From positions 117,329,374-117,393,373 of the forward strand of contig OW804098.1 of assembly GCA_942159475.1 (NCBI GenBank): 64,000 nt of DNA. The letters are read 5' to 3'. Positions 43,563-53,016 of the stretch are shown piece after piece. The position numbers and the translations under genes are program-made. Within the stretch, counting starts at the first letter, position 1, and each line of letters begins with the position of its first letter. Source of the stretch: Sthenelais limicola (lineage: Eukaryota > Annelida > Polychaeta > Phyllodocida > Sigalionidae). Below the pieces are notes generated by a model. It worked only from the letters and a program-made list of their open reading frames with translations. It was not told the DNA's origin and made no database searches.

Positions 43563-43836
43563 AAAGCTACAGCATCCATATAATATATGGAAAGGGAAAG
43601 AAGAGGGGGCGGGAAAAGAGGGGGCGTAGGTGAAGGGAGAGAGGGGAAGGAGAGAAAGCAAGGAGGGGGAGCGTGAGGAAGAGGGGAGGGAGAGGGGGGA
43701 AATCGCGGAGATGGGGTTGTGAGAGAAAAACAGGTATGGAAGACAGAGAAGAGACGGAGGGAAACGAGGGAGAGGGGGAAGTGTGGGGAGAGAGGGGGAC
43801 CGTCCGGAGGATGCGTACTTTGCTAGTCACCTATAA
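43563..43836 (-). mobile_element. C/T-rich element, truncated inverse copy
   Basis: G/A-rich on this strand. It ends GGGGGACCGTCCGGAGGATG, CGTACTTTGCTAGT, the inverse of the head at 32717. Its far end is lost. Confidence 0.6.
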
Positions 43837-44042
43837 AACTACAACAGGGATATCAAGTGGTGGACCTATATAATTGAGGTTATTATTGTTGGAATTTCAC
43901 AAGCTTTACCTACTGGATGGTTGCATCATGATACTATAATGACTGTAATAGAGCTAATCCTAAATGGACAACTTGCGCTGCTGCCGGTGCATTACGCAAT
44001 AGGCACCTCTTTGTCCACAAGTGGAAATATATATATATTATG

Positions 44043-44270
44043 TGAGTCAGGCCATCAGAAAGTGGACAATCGCCAGCTCTACACATTTAGTAAATTCTGC
44101 TAAGGTCGACTGAAAAAATAGCTTTATCTGAGTATATTCAGTATTGAGTTCATTCAAAGGATGCGTTTGGTTATGTTGAATTGTGTATTGAGTCTCAATT
44201 TAGTATTAAATTCGGGTTATTTAGGAGGGTTTCTAAATATGAATTGTGCATTTTCTGGAAATTTCACCCA
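44043..44270 (+). repeat. M2 MITE, diverged copy
   Basis: TGAGTCAGGCCATCAGAAAG at the left, TTTTCTGGAAATTTCACCCA at the right; the interior still follows M2 order. Confidence 0.65.
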
Positions 44271-44400
44271 TTCGTGTGAAATAGGAAATATCGAACAAAC
44301 GTCTTGTTGGAATGTTCTATTCTTTTGCAAGATATTCTCTCATAATTATCAACAGTACTATTGGATATAGTGATATTAGTATACCTAATGGCATGATGGA

Positions 44401-44490
44401 GGTTTGTAATCGATTGAGAAGTTGGGTCAAATTGGGACACCCCAAAGGGATGGAGTGCGATCTGAACCAATATCGAGATCGATTACAAAC
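44401..44490. repeat. Inverted repeat with 15-bp arms
   Basis: GGTTTGTAATCGATT at 44401 and GATCGATTACAAACC at 44475, with about 60 bp between. The spanning frame (44312-44731) encodes no recognisable product. Confidence 0.5.
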
Positions 44491-44559
44491 CGAACAGAGT
44501 GCTATTAGGTATTTATTACATACTAAATCAACAAGAAAACTGAACTATCACTATCTTGT

Positions 44560-44875
44560 AGTCGGGATATTCGTCCTGACACAAAAATATAAAAATATCA
44601 AGATATTCATGATTGGGACATATAATGAGTGTTTCTATATTTTAAGTTTGATAATTTTCTCTTTTGAAAAAAAAAAGGTTTGCACGACTAAAGTAGCTAA
44701 ATATACTCTAGAAATGCAAGGATATATTTGATACACCGTCTTTTCAAAAATTAATGCATTCTTACAACTTCAAACGGTACATATTTAACAAAAATGAGAA
44801 AATTCCTTGTGAATAAAACACACAGAAAAATATTAATGTTAGGACTCATTTTCACATCACACATCACAAATATTA
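44560..44875 (+). repeat. M1-related diverged fragment
   Basis: TTTCTATATTTTAAGTTTGA, AATATACTCTAGAAATGCAA, GGATATATTTGATACACCG and a right end ACTCATTTTCACATCACACA. Confidence 0.5.
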
Positions 44876-44959
44876 TCAGAATTACAGACACAGATCTGGT
44901 CGCAAAATAACTTCAGACTGTTTCACACAAAATTATTATAATTAAGATGGAGTAAGGAA

Positions 44960-45065
44960 CCCAAAACAATGAGGACAGAAGGGGGGTATTTGATGTAGGT
45001 TTGTTTTTTTGTGGATCCGACGTTTCGGGCTTCAATGGCCCTTTATCAAGGAGGTTAGGAAATAT
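44960..45065 (-). mobile_element. Penelope-like / hammerhead-type relic, copy 1
   Basis: GTGGATCCGACGTTTCGGGC, TTCAATGGCCCTTTATCAAG. On the minus strand this reads TTGATAA-AGGGC...GCCC-GAAAC-GTCGGATCC, which resembles the hammerhead core CUGAUGA-helix II-GAAA found at the ends of Penelope-like elements. The first core block is mutated. A similar core with intact CTGATGA is at 52025-52062. Confidence 0.4.
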
Positions 45066-45130
45066 AATTATAATTAATATAATTATAATTAATAATCATA
45101 ATTATGATTATAATTATCACAAATTATAAT
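45060..45130. repeat. AT-palindromic microsatellite
   Basis: Runs of ATTATAATTA in alternating orientation. Confidence 0.7.
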
Positions 45131-45311
45131 CCCTGAATGTTAGCCCTCCTTATGTATCATTCATTTTCCCAAAGCTGTATTTTCCAAAAAAAAACTGTCC
45201 CTATCATCTTCACCTTTAATCCCATTTTCAGCCTTTTAGCACTCCAATTTCTTTGATTCACATTTTAAAATGGCAGCATAATGTATTTATGGCATTCATC
45301 GATAAATATAT

Positions 45312-45465
45312 AGAACCTGATGAGAATGTGGTACAAGGGACACTGTCCGAGATGTTTGTTTTTTCATGGCCCACAAGCTGATAGGCGAGTGGGTTTCGAA
45401 AAAAAATCAAAAACATCGAGGGCAGTGTAATAGTGTCCAGAGTACCACATTCGAATTTAGGTTCT
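45312..45465. repeat. ~154-bp imperfect foldback
   Basis: AGAACCTGATGAGAATGTGG, GACACTGTCCGAGATGTTTG on the left pairs with CAAAAACATCGAGGGCAGTG, TACCACATTCGAATTTAGG and TTCT on the right; arms of about 55 bp with mismatches. Confidence 0.65.
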
Positions 45466-45926
45466 ATGTTTACTCCCACGTTGCTATACCTTATATGGCT
45501 ATGTTTACTGGGGACAGGAAGTCATACCACACACGTGGAACTGGTGCAAATTACCACACTACTCCCGCCCATACAAATAGCATACATGTGGTGCATACAT
45601 CAACATGGAGTAAAAGGTTTTTTTTTAAGCATGTCCGCGGATTGACTTCATAACAAAGTGCTGTTGATGTAGGACGAGTTCTACATCAATTCACAGATAT
45701 GGAACTCCTAGATGCAGAATGCGCATATACTAATAGTAGTAATGGAATATTTGTATTATGTATGGAATGATGGCCCATAGACCAAGCTGAAGCAACACAA
45801 CTGAATGGTCTAATGGCTTTAGTAGCCATTGTTGGGATGTTACTGTCAATTAGAACACATTTTAAATGATTTTGAAGCAAAATGAAGCAGTGGAAAGCCA
45901 TGAACTTGCGTTTTGAGCAGTAGATA

Positions 45927-46334
45927 TGTGATCTGTTTCAGGAAAATGAGTCATAAGTCGCAAAAATTGGGTTTTGTGATATCATCATATTTGAAAAGAT
46001 GAGACAAAGGGGATTCCAATGAATATAAACATTAAGGGTATCTAATATTTTTATATTTTAAGTTTGATATTTTTATTTCTGGAAAAAATGTTTTCAATAT
46101 TTTTGGGTGGACAGTTAGTGTTAAAATAGCTAAATATTCTCTATGGGATGACCCTATGAATGCATGACAATATTTGATGCACTGTCTTGCAATTCGGTAC
46201 ATGTATTCATACTTCATCCAACGTTAGTCCCACCAAAAATGAGGACATTCCTACAAAGAGAACTTGGGAATATATATCACTATGGAAAATATCAATTTTG
46301 CGACTTATGACTCATTTTCCTGAAACACATCACA
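45927..46334 (+). repeat. M1 MITE, full-length copy
   Basis: TGTGATCTGTTTCAGG to CCTGAAACACATCACA; both AP-1-like motifs present. Confidence 0.8.
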
Positions 46335-46484
46335 TTGTTTTTAATTTTCAGTGATGTAAGATGTCAGCTGGAAGCGGACGTTCAACACTAGTAGGCTTGG
46401 TCTGTATAGGCCTACCGCCCCCACTGCCCCCGCCATCCCAACAAATGGCGACTAAATGATGATAGGTATCCAATAGACATAATA

Positions 46485-46582
46485 TAATCTAGCTCTAGAG
46501 ATAGCTGGGAAGAGTATGTCTGGCTGCCTTAGCTACAGGGCTTTTAAAAGGTCAAGAATTATCTTAATCTAGCTCTAGAGAT
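46485..46582 (+). mobile_element. 62-bp insert flanked by an 18-bp direct repeat
   Basis: TAATCTAGCTCTAGAGAT occurs at 46485-46502 and 46565-46582. Between them lies AGCTGGGAAGAGTATGTCTG, GCTGCCTTAGCTACAGGGCT, TTTAAAAGGTCAAGAATTAT. The inner part matches 36621-36675, so it is a dispersed sequence. An 18-bp flank is what LINE-driven (SINE-like) insertion leaves, but the insert is very short. Confidence 0.55.
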
Positions 46583-46647
46583 CTTATGGATGATAGCCAT
46601 GCTTGCCTCTCCTCCTTGTTGCACCCTCGCTACCGTCAGTCTGTGGT

Positions 46648-47403
46648 AATAGGGGGTTTGCATGTGCCACTGCGCATGTCTGTACAGTGCATCATGGGAT
46701 GGATTTTGTTGAAATCTGGCATACAAATATTTGGCAACATTTTTATCGAAAATTGCAAGAATGTTTTCATCAATATCATAGCCTGTATCAATGATCTCTA
46801 AAAACCAAATGCATGATGGGAAAGATGGAGACGTGTGTCATGGAAACATGCATAATAAACAAATATTGATTTTAGAGCATTGATAAAAAGTCTGTGCTGA
46901 ACATGGCATGCTTTCAATAGGTTTTAGACTGTACCATTGTGATGTGTTTCAGGAAAATGAGTCATGAGTCGCAAAATTGATATTTTTCAAAGTATTTTTT
47001 TCACAAGATCACATTATTGGAATGTTCTAATTTTTGGTGGGTTGATCACTTATAGCTATATCAATCGATGTATCAAATTTCAGGACAATCTATATAATAT
47101 GTCCTTTCTTTTTAAAGGTGATCATATGGACTACATTTAGTTAATTACTGTTTATTGACCCCCAGAAATATTGGAAACTTTTTTTTCCAAAACGAAAATA
47201 TCAAACTTAAATTCTAGAAATACTTATTAGTTCATTAGACTGTTTACTATCGTTGGAATCAGCTTGATCTCATCTTTTCAAATATAATGGTATCTCAAAA
47301 TCTATTTTTTGCGACTTATGACTCATTTGCCTGGAACACATCACAAGTCCCATAATTCCATGTGAATCAAGATTCAAAATGGCGGCTATGCAAGTCCCCT
47401 ATT
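46648..47403 (+). repeat. M3 MITE split by an M1 insertion
   Basis: The left part (46648-46937) starts AATAGGGGGTTTGCATGTGC and reaches GACTGTACCAT. The right part (47346-47403) is AGTCCCATAATTCC through GCAAGTCCCCTATT. In the uninterrupted copy at 29334 these are adjacent. M1 therefore inserted here after M3. Confidence 0.8.
46938..47345 (-). repeat. M1 MITE nested in M3
   Basis: TGTGATGTGTTTCAGG to CCTGGAACACATCACA. Comparison with the empty M3 site shows no clear TA duplication here (CCAT before, AGTCCC after; the empty site reads CCATTAGTCC). Confidence 0.85.
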
Positions 47404-47526
47404 GCACTGGTCATATCATCAGCCACCACTCCATCACTGTAACATTGTACCAAGCTCTTTACTCTGTCTCCCTGTCTCCCATCATTACACGTACAACCAT
47501 CACTGCAGTCCCATAAACTAATCAAT

Positions 47527-47700
47527 GTAATGTGTCACTCAAACATTAGTCACAAGTCGCAAAAACTGACTTTGAGATATATCAACATATTTGAAAAGAT
47601 GAGATCAAGCCGATTCCAATGATAGTAAACAATAGGACATCTACGAAGTATTTCTATATTTTACGTTTGATATACATTTGATACGTTTGATATATAAATG
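47527..47700 (+). repeat. M1 fragment (left part)
   Basis: AATGTGTCACTCAAAC then GTCACAAGTCGCAAAAACTG and GAGATCAAGCCGATTCCAAT; it ends near TTTGATAC, next to the tRNA-like sequence. Confidence 0.6.
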
Positions 47701-47728
47701 TGTAGTGAACCTGCTGAAAAATGCTATT

Positions 47729-47800
47729 GCCTTGACGGGGAACCAAACACCGAATGTTTGTATTGATGTTCTGATGCTCTACCAACTGAGCTACCGAGGC
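47729..47800 (-). pseudogene. tRNA-like sequence (decayed tRNA or tRNA-derived SINE head)
   Basis: On the minus strand: GCCTCGGTAGCTCAGTTGG then TAGAGC is a perfect D-arm/box A, and GGTTCCCCGTC stands at the T-arm/box B position, for a total of 72 bp. The acceptor ends GCCT/AGGC pair, but the inner acceptor pairs and the anticodon stem (around CAGAACATCAATACAAAC) do not close. No anticodon can be assigned. Confidence 0.5.
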
Positions 47801-47884
47801 AGCAGGCTATCCTCAACAGGTCACAATCCCAGGTTCAACCACCAGGACCACTACATATGTTTGAAAAACAGTTTGCAATATTTC

Positions 47885-49227
47885 TGGGTTTCTTTCCACC
47901 AGGCAATAGACCACCCAGACCATCCAAAACCGAGGGTATTAGTGCTTTTAGACCCGATTTGGTCAGATTCGACTGAGGGCTATTACGAAAAAAAGATTCA
48001 CCGACCTCTAGACCTTTTATTTACCAGTTCTTTCAAGGTCTATAACCCCCGGAAGTTGCCGGAAGTGATTGCCATGGTCTATTGTGAAAAAATACACCCC
48101 AGAATATGACCAAACCTGGTCTAAGTGTGTTTAGACGCGATTTGGTCTGATTCTGGGGGGTATTTTTTACCTTATAGACCACTCCAACGCCACTTCCTCA
48201 CCTGGATTCTTCCCTGTGATTGGTCTTTGCGCGGCTGAGGGTTGTCTATAGGAATTCTCCGTAGTCGCAGCACATCTCTTCCGGTCTATAACGTAAGCAC
48301 GTATAGCTTCTGAAGCCGCCATTCATTTATTACTCGATTCCCGTCGACTAAATCTTCGCTATCAGGCTCAAACCATATTTAAAACATATCTACCGATTCA
48401 AATCTTTTATTTATTTCTTTTTTTAGTCCCTAGACACACGGACACGTCAGTTTGTTGACGTGCGGGTCACTTTCGAATGAAATCCTCCGTGCGCTATATA
48501 GGCCACCGTACACAATGCAACGCCAAGTGAATGTGCACATGAGTGGCTATGCCGAAGGGTCTCCACATCTCTTCCGGTCGCACGTATAGCTTCTGAACTC
48601 GCCATTCATTTATTGCTTGATTCCCGTCGACTAAATCTTCGCTATCGGGCTCAAACACTATTTAAATCATTTCTACCGATTCAAATCTTTTATTTATTTC
48701 TTTTTTAAGTCCCTAGACACACGCAACACGGCATTCGAGAACCAGAAGTGTCCGATGCTTTGGATAGCAAGCAGCGGAACCTTGCGAAAACAGGCTGGCT
48801 GGCTGAACATAAACATTAGCGAATACGCTCCTCTGATTGGCTGTTGTGGCTGAAGCTTCATTCGGTCAGCCGTCGCGGTATTATATAGGTTCCGATTAAA
48901 GCAGTGCAATCACTTCTGGTCTCATAGAAAGGCTGAAGACTTGCATGGCTTTGCATGATATTTTGGATGTTTTTGGACGGAATAAAGAAGGTTTGTCTAT
49001 CTTTTTTGCTCTAACATTAAGGGAATATCATCAAATCAAGGGAATCTCATCAATTCTCTTCTAAAAGCAATAATTGAATCCGACCAAATAGCGTCTAAAA
49101 GCACTAATACCCGAGGTTTTGGCTGGTTTCTGTGGTCTATTGCCTGGGGAAATTCTCGGGCTACGCCCTCGAATGTTCCCCAAGGCAATAGACCCCGGAA
49201 ACCAGCCAAAACCTCGGGTATTAATGC
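47885..49227. mobile_element. Composite TIR element containing two M4 copies
   Basis: Outer inverted blocks: CCAGGCAATAGACC...CCAAAACCGAGGGTATTAG and TGC at the left; GCACTAATACCCGAGGTTTT and GGCTGG at the right. Inside are M4 copy B (47948-48124: TTTTAGACCCGATTTGGTCA to TGACCAAACCTGGTCTAA) and an enlarged M4 copy C (48130-49099: TTTAGACGCGATTTGGTCTG to CCGACCAAATAGCGTCTAAA). Copy C holds a ~165-bp direct duplication (48267-48445 and 48563-48725, with GATTCCCGTCGACTAAATCT and AGTCCCTAGACACACG). No coding capacity was found. Confidence 0.6.
49101..49227. repeat. ~127-bp hairpin
   Basis: Arms of about 60 bp: GCACTAATACCCGAGGTTTT, GGCTGGTTTC, GTCTATTGCCTGGGGAA and CGGGC around CTACG, then the inverse. 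It is the right terminus of the composite element above. Confidence 0.85.
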
Positions 49228-49683
49228 TAAAACATTCATCCCGCTCCTCTGCCTGCACGCATCCATCCCTGTGTGCATGCTTCTCCTCACCCTATGTTTT
49301 GAGGTATTCACTTGATAAAAGTTGTTATATTATAAGATCTAGCGAATACAATCTACTTGAGTTTAGGCAAAACTAGTCTCAACATGTGATCTGATAATCC
49401 TGGAACAACTATCCAGCCACAAAGCAAATTGTATTCCAAGAATAAGGAGGCAAAGTTTGACACCTATACTGAAGGTATTAGCTGACGGGGATAGTGCCCG
49501 CAGCTAAGCCTGTCCTTGGGGCATAGTCACCACTGCAAAGTCTGTCTTCTACCTATTCGTGAACTGCACTATTACCAGCAAAGTAACTAAATGTGTCTTT
49601 GAATATTAAAATGCTACAAATGTACAATCAGTAGCTATACACATTTATTCAACTCTACTAAAATAAATTTATCAATATATACT

Positions 49684-50005
49684 GGGTGGTTTGGCGGTCC
49701 GTTGACAGCCGGCCATCAAGGCATATCGCTTGTTACTTGTTTTTCCACTCATCTATTTATTTATCAATATATACTTGTATATGTTTATATAAATTTGAGG
49801 TAGGCCAGAGGCGCCACCTAGAGGGATTTCCCTTCTCTACATCACACACTCACTAGGTTTCTGTCACTTGCTTCATAGCTCCTGATCTGACCACACGCCT
49901 ATACCTCTGACTTTGGAAAAAAAATCTTTAATAAATAGGGCGGTCCGTTGACAGCCGGCCATCAAGGCATATCGCTTGTTACTTGTTTTTCCACTCATCT
50001 ATTTA
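49684..50005 (+). repeat. 69-bp direct repeat pair, 250 bp apart
   Basis: GGCGGTCCGTTGACAGCCGG, CCATCAAGGCATATCGCTTG, TTACTTGTTTTTCCACTCAT, CTATTTAT at 49691-49758 and again at 49939-50006, without a mismatch in the parts I compared. The second copy abuts the next M1. Confidence 0.8.
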
Positions 50006-50421
50006 TGTGTTGTGTTTCAGGAAAATGAGTCATAAGTCGCAAAAAATGATATTTGAAAAAATGAAAGTTTTTTTTTCACAAGATCTCTTTATTGGAAAGT
50101 TCTGATTTTCGGAGGGTTTAGCACTTATTGTCATATAAATCCATGGGACAAATTTCAAGACATTGTATTAAATATATCATTGTGTTGTGAAGGCCTTTGT
50201 ATCGAGTATATTTAGTTACTTTACTGGTATTTACCCAGCCAGAAACATTGCAAACTTTTTTTTCCAAAATAAAGATATCAAACTTAAAATATAGAAATAC
50301 ATGTTAGGTACCCTAGTGTTTACTAGCATTGGAATCGGCTTGATATCCTCTTTTCAGATATTGTCATATCTCAAAATCCATATTTAGCGACTTATGACTC
50401 ATTTTCGTAAAACGGATCACA
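50006..50421 (-). repeat. M1 MITE, full-length copy
   Basis: TGTGTTGTGTTTCAGG at the left; the right end is the TTTTCGTAAAACGGATCACA variant. So the two end variants can occur in one copy. Confidence 0.8.
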
Positions 50422-50565
50422 AATTACAATGTACAATTATAAGTACTATTATATTTTCATAGATAATGGATTGATCATGGATTGATCATAATCTTTTAGA
50501 TGTGGTAATTTGCTATAATTTGTTCACAATGTTGTTTGAGTTATTTGAGGGAATTGATCAAAGCC

Positions 50566-50960
50566 AATAGGGGATTTGCATAGCCGCCATTTTGAATCCT
50601 GATTCACATTGAATTATGGGACTAATGGTACAGTATAAAATCTATCGAAAACATGCCATGGACAGCATGAACTAATCATCAATGCTCTAATGCAGATATC
50701 CATGTGTAATGCCAATATCCGTGTGTTATACATGTTTCTATATCACAAGCTCCCATCTTTCTCACCAAGCATTTGCTTTTCATGTGTCATTCATAAAAGC
50801 TATTGATATAAGATAAAAGCTATATGATATTGGTGAAAACATTCTTGCAATTTTCGATAAAGATTTTGCTAAATATTTATAAGTGAGATTTCATCAGGAT
50901 CCATCCCAGGATGCATTGTAACAAACATGTATGCGCAGTGGCACATGCAAATCCCCTATT
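50566..50960 (-). repeat. M3 MITE, full-length copy (395 bp)
   Basis: AATAGGGGATTTGCATAGCC to CACATGCAAATCCCCTATT; holds the GCCGCCATTTTGAATCCTG and GCGCAGTGGCACATGCAAAT end blocks. It contains a small internal duplication (AAAGCTATTGATATAAGAT / AAAGCTATATGATATTGG). Confidence 0.8.
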
Positions 50961-51003
50961 GTGCCATTGCCTGTCAATTCACCCATAAGTGCAGGGACCT
51001 ATT

Positions 51004-51240
51004 TGGGTCAGGTTTTCAGAAAATGTACAATTCACCTTCACCAATCCTCTCAAATAACCCACATTTAAGACAGAAATGAGCTTCAAAATGCAGTTTAACA
51101 TAACACAACTGATACTTTAAATCAATGCGATACCAAATATAGTGAGATATACCCAACGTTTATAATTATTTAGCAGAATTTAGCAGAAACTACTAAATAT
51201 GTAGAGCTGCCAATTGTACATTTTCGGAAGATCTGACCTA
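51004..51240 (-). repeat. M2 MITE, full-length copy
   Basis: TGGGTCAGGTTTTCAG at the left, CGGAAGATCTGACCTA at the right. Confidence 0.8.
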
Positions 51241-51489
51241 TTTCTGGCAAACCATATAAATTCTCATGCAGCATGTATCTACTCTATAGTGACCAAAATC
51301 TTTTTAAATTGAAAAAGATTACTATTCATCGATTCAGAATGTCACATATGAGTCATAAACATGAAATGGAATGAAAGCAAACTTTACCATACAGTTAGTT
51401 GTCTTTTAGCTATCATATCAATTCAATTCAACTCAACATATTATACTTATATTTGTCCCTAAAAGCGTTGTACAAAAGGTAGACATATA

Positions 51490-51726
51490 TGGCTCAGATT
51501 TTCAGAAAATGTACAATTGGCAGCTCTACATATTAAGTCATTTCTGCTAAATTAGGCTGAAAAATGAGGAATACCCGGTATATCCGAATATATTTGGTAT
51601 CGCGTTAATTTAAAGTATCAGTTCTGTTATGTTAAACTGCATCATAAAGCTCACTTATGTCTTAAATGTGGGTTATTTGATAGCATTGGTGAAGGCGAAT
51701 TGTACATTTTCTAAAAATCTGACCCA
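51490..51726 (+). repeat. M2 MITE, full-length copy
   Basis: TGGCTCAGATTTTCAG at the left, TAAAAATCTGACCCA at the right; TATA flanks. Confidence 0.8.
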
Positions 51727-51871
51727 TATCTGAAAAGTAAATTCCAGGCATTCCAGTATATGCTCCTGGCCTATGGAAAAAAATATAAACTTAGTTGAAG
51801 TGAAGAGACTGAACCCTCTACATTCTTAACAGTGGTGTAGAGATGGTATTACATTTCTCCTTGTATATATG

Positions 51872-52266
51872 GGTCAGATTTTCAGAAAATGTACAATTCA
51901 TTATTAACAAGATGTATCGAAGTAAGGTGGGTCGCTTGTATATCTTTCGCCCGGGTTGTTGAATCAAAGAAATGGTAAAGGATTGGAAAAAACCCTTACT
52001 ATTAGTTTAGTTGTTTTTATTAATCACTAGCTTTCGGGCTATGGTGTGCCCTTCATCAGGTCATTATTAACAATCCTCTCAAATAACCCAAATTTCAGAC
52101 GAAAATAAAGTTCAAAATACAGTTCAACCTAACCAAACAGATTGCTAGAATCAATGCAATGCCGAGTATACTCGATTTTACTTGGTATTGACCAAATTAC
52201 AGCCTAGTAGCAGAATTTACTAAATGTCTACAGCTGCCAATTGTACATTTTCTGAAAATCTCACCC
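51872..52266 (-). repeat. M2 MITE split by a 153-bp insert
   Basis: The left 30 bp and the right ~195 bp of a standard M2 are separated by 51911-52063. The 10-bp TTATTAACAA stands at both sides (51901-51910 and 52064-52073) as a target duplication. Confidence 0.8.
51911..52063 (-). mobile_element. Penelope-like / hammerhead-type short insert, copy 2
   Basis: On the minus strand it begins CCTGATGAAGGGCACACCAT, AGCCCGAAAGC: CTGATGA, a GGGC/GCCC helix II with an 8-base loop, then GAAA, which is the conserved hammerhead core. Helices I and III are not obvious. It carries a 10-bp target duplication. Such motifs are known from the terminal repeats of Penelope-like elements, and this may be a non-autonomous or truncated relative. 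Confidence 0.5.
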
Positions 52267-52609
52267 ATATATATATATTGCATTTTTATTCAGAACAGAC
52301 AATATCATTCCGAAACTGGATACATACTTGCTGCCGAGGCAGGTCTTCCTGACAGATCCATTCCATACAAGTATTTTGATCTTACATAATGTTTTCTTGA
52401 AATATAAGACTGTTACTCTTGTAATTGACTTATGGTCATTGTCCATTTCTAAATAGTTATGTAAGATCATATAAATTCTTCTCTGAGATTCAGATTGTGG
52501 TTTTAATTAATTAAATATAACTTGATTAGATATCATTGTTTGTTTGTCTGTTCTTCAAATGTCCTTCTTGGTTTTCTATTTTCTATTTGTAACTAATACT
52601 ACAGTAAAA

Positions 52610-53015
52610 TGTGATGTGTTCCAGGAAAATCATGAGTCGCAAAATTTATATTTTTCATGGTGTTTTATTTACAAAATGTCTTTATTGAAATGTTCTGATT
52701 TTTAGAGGGTTTAGCACTCATAGTCATAAGAATGTATGTATCAAATTTCAGGACATTGTATTAAATATATCCTTCCGTTTTGATGGCCTTCATATGGAGT
52801 ATATCTAGTTACTTTACTGATAATTACCCATCCAGAAACATTGCAAACTTTTTTTTCCAAAAAGAAAATATCAAACTTAAAATATAGAAATACTTCTTAA
52901 ATGTCCTTCATGTTTACTATCATTGGAATCGGATTGATCTCATCTTTTCGAATATGGTGATATCTCAAAATCCATTTTTTGCGACTTATGACTCATTTTC
53001 CTAAAACGGATCACA
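52610..53015 (-). repeat. M1 MITE, full-length copy
   Basis: TGTGATGTGTTCCAGG at the left; the right end is the CCTAAAACGGATCACA variant. Its right border is the insertion site of the retrotransposon that follows. Confidence 0.8.
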
Positions 53016-53016
53016 A

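Noticed and set aside
44312..44731. 139-codon plus frame with a protein-like look
   Set aside because: It spans an inverted repeat and M1-derived sequence, which explains its composition; no homology recognised.
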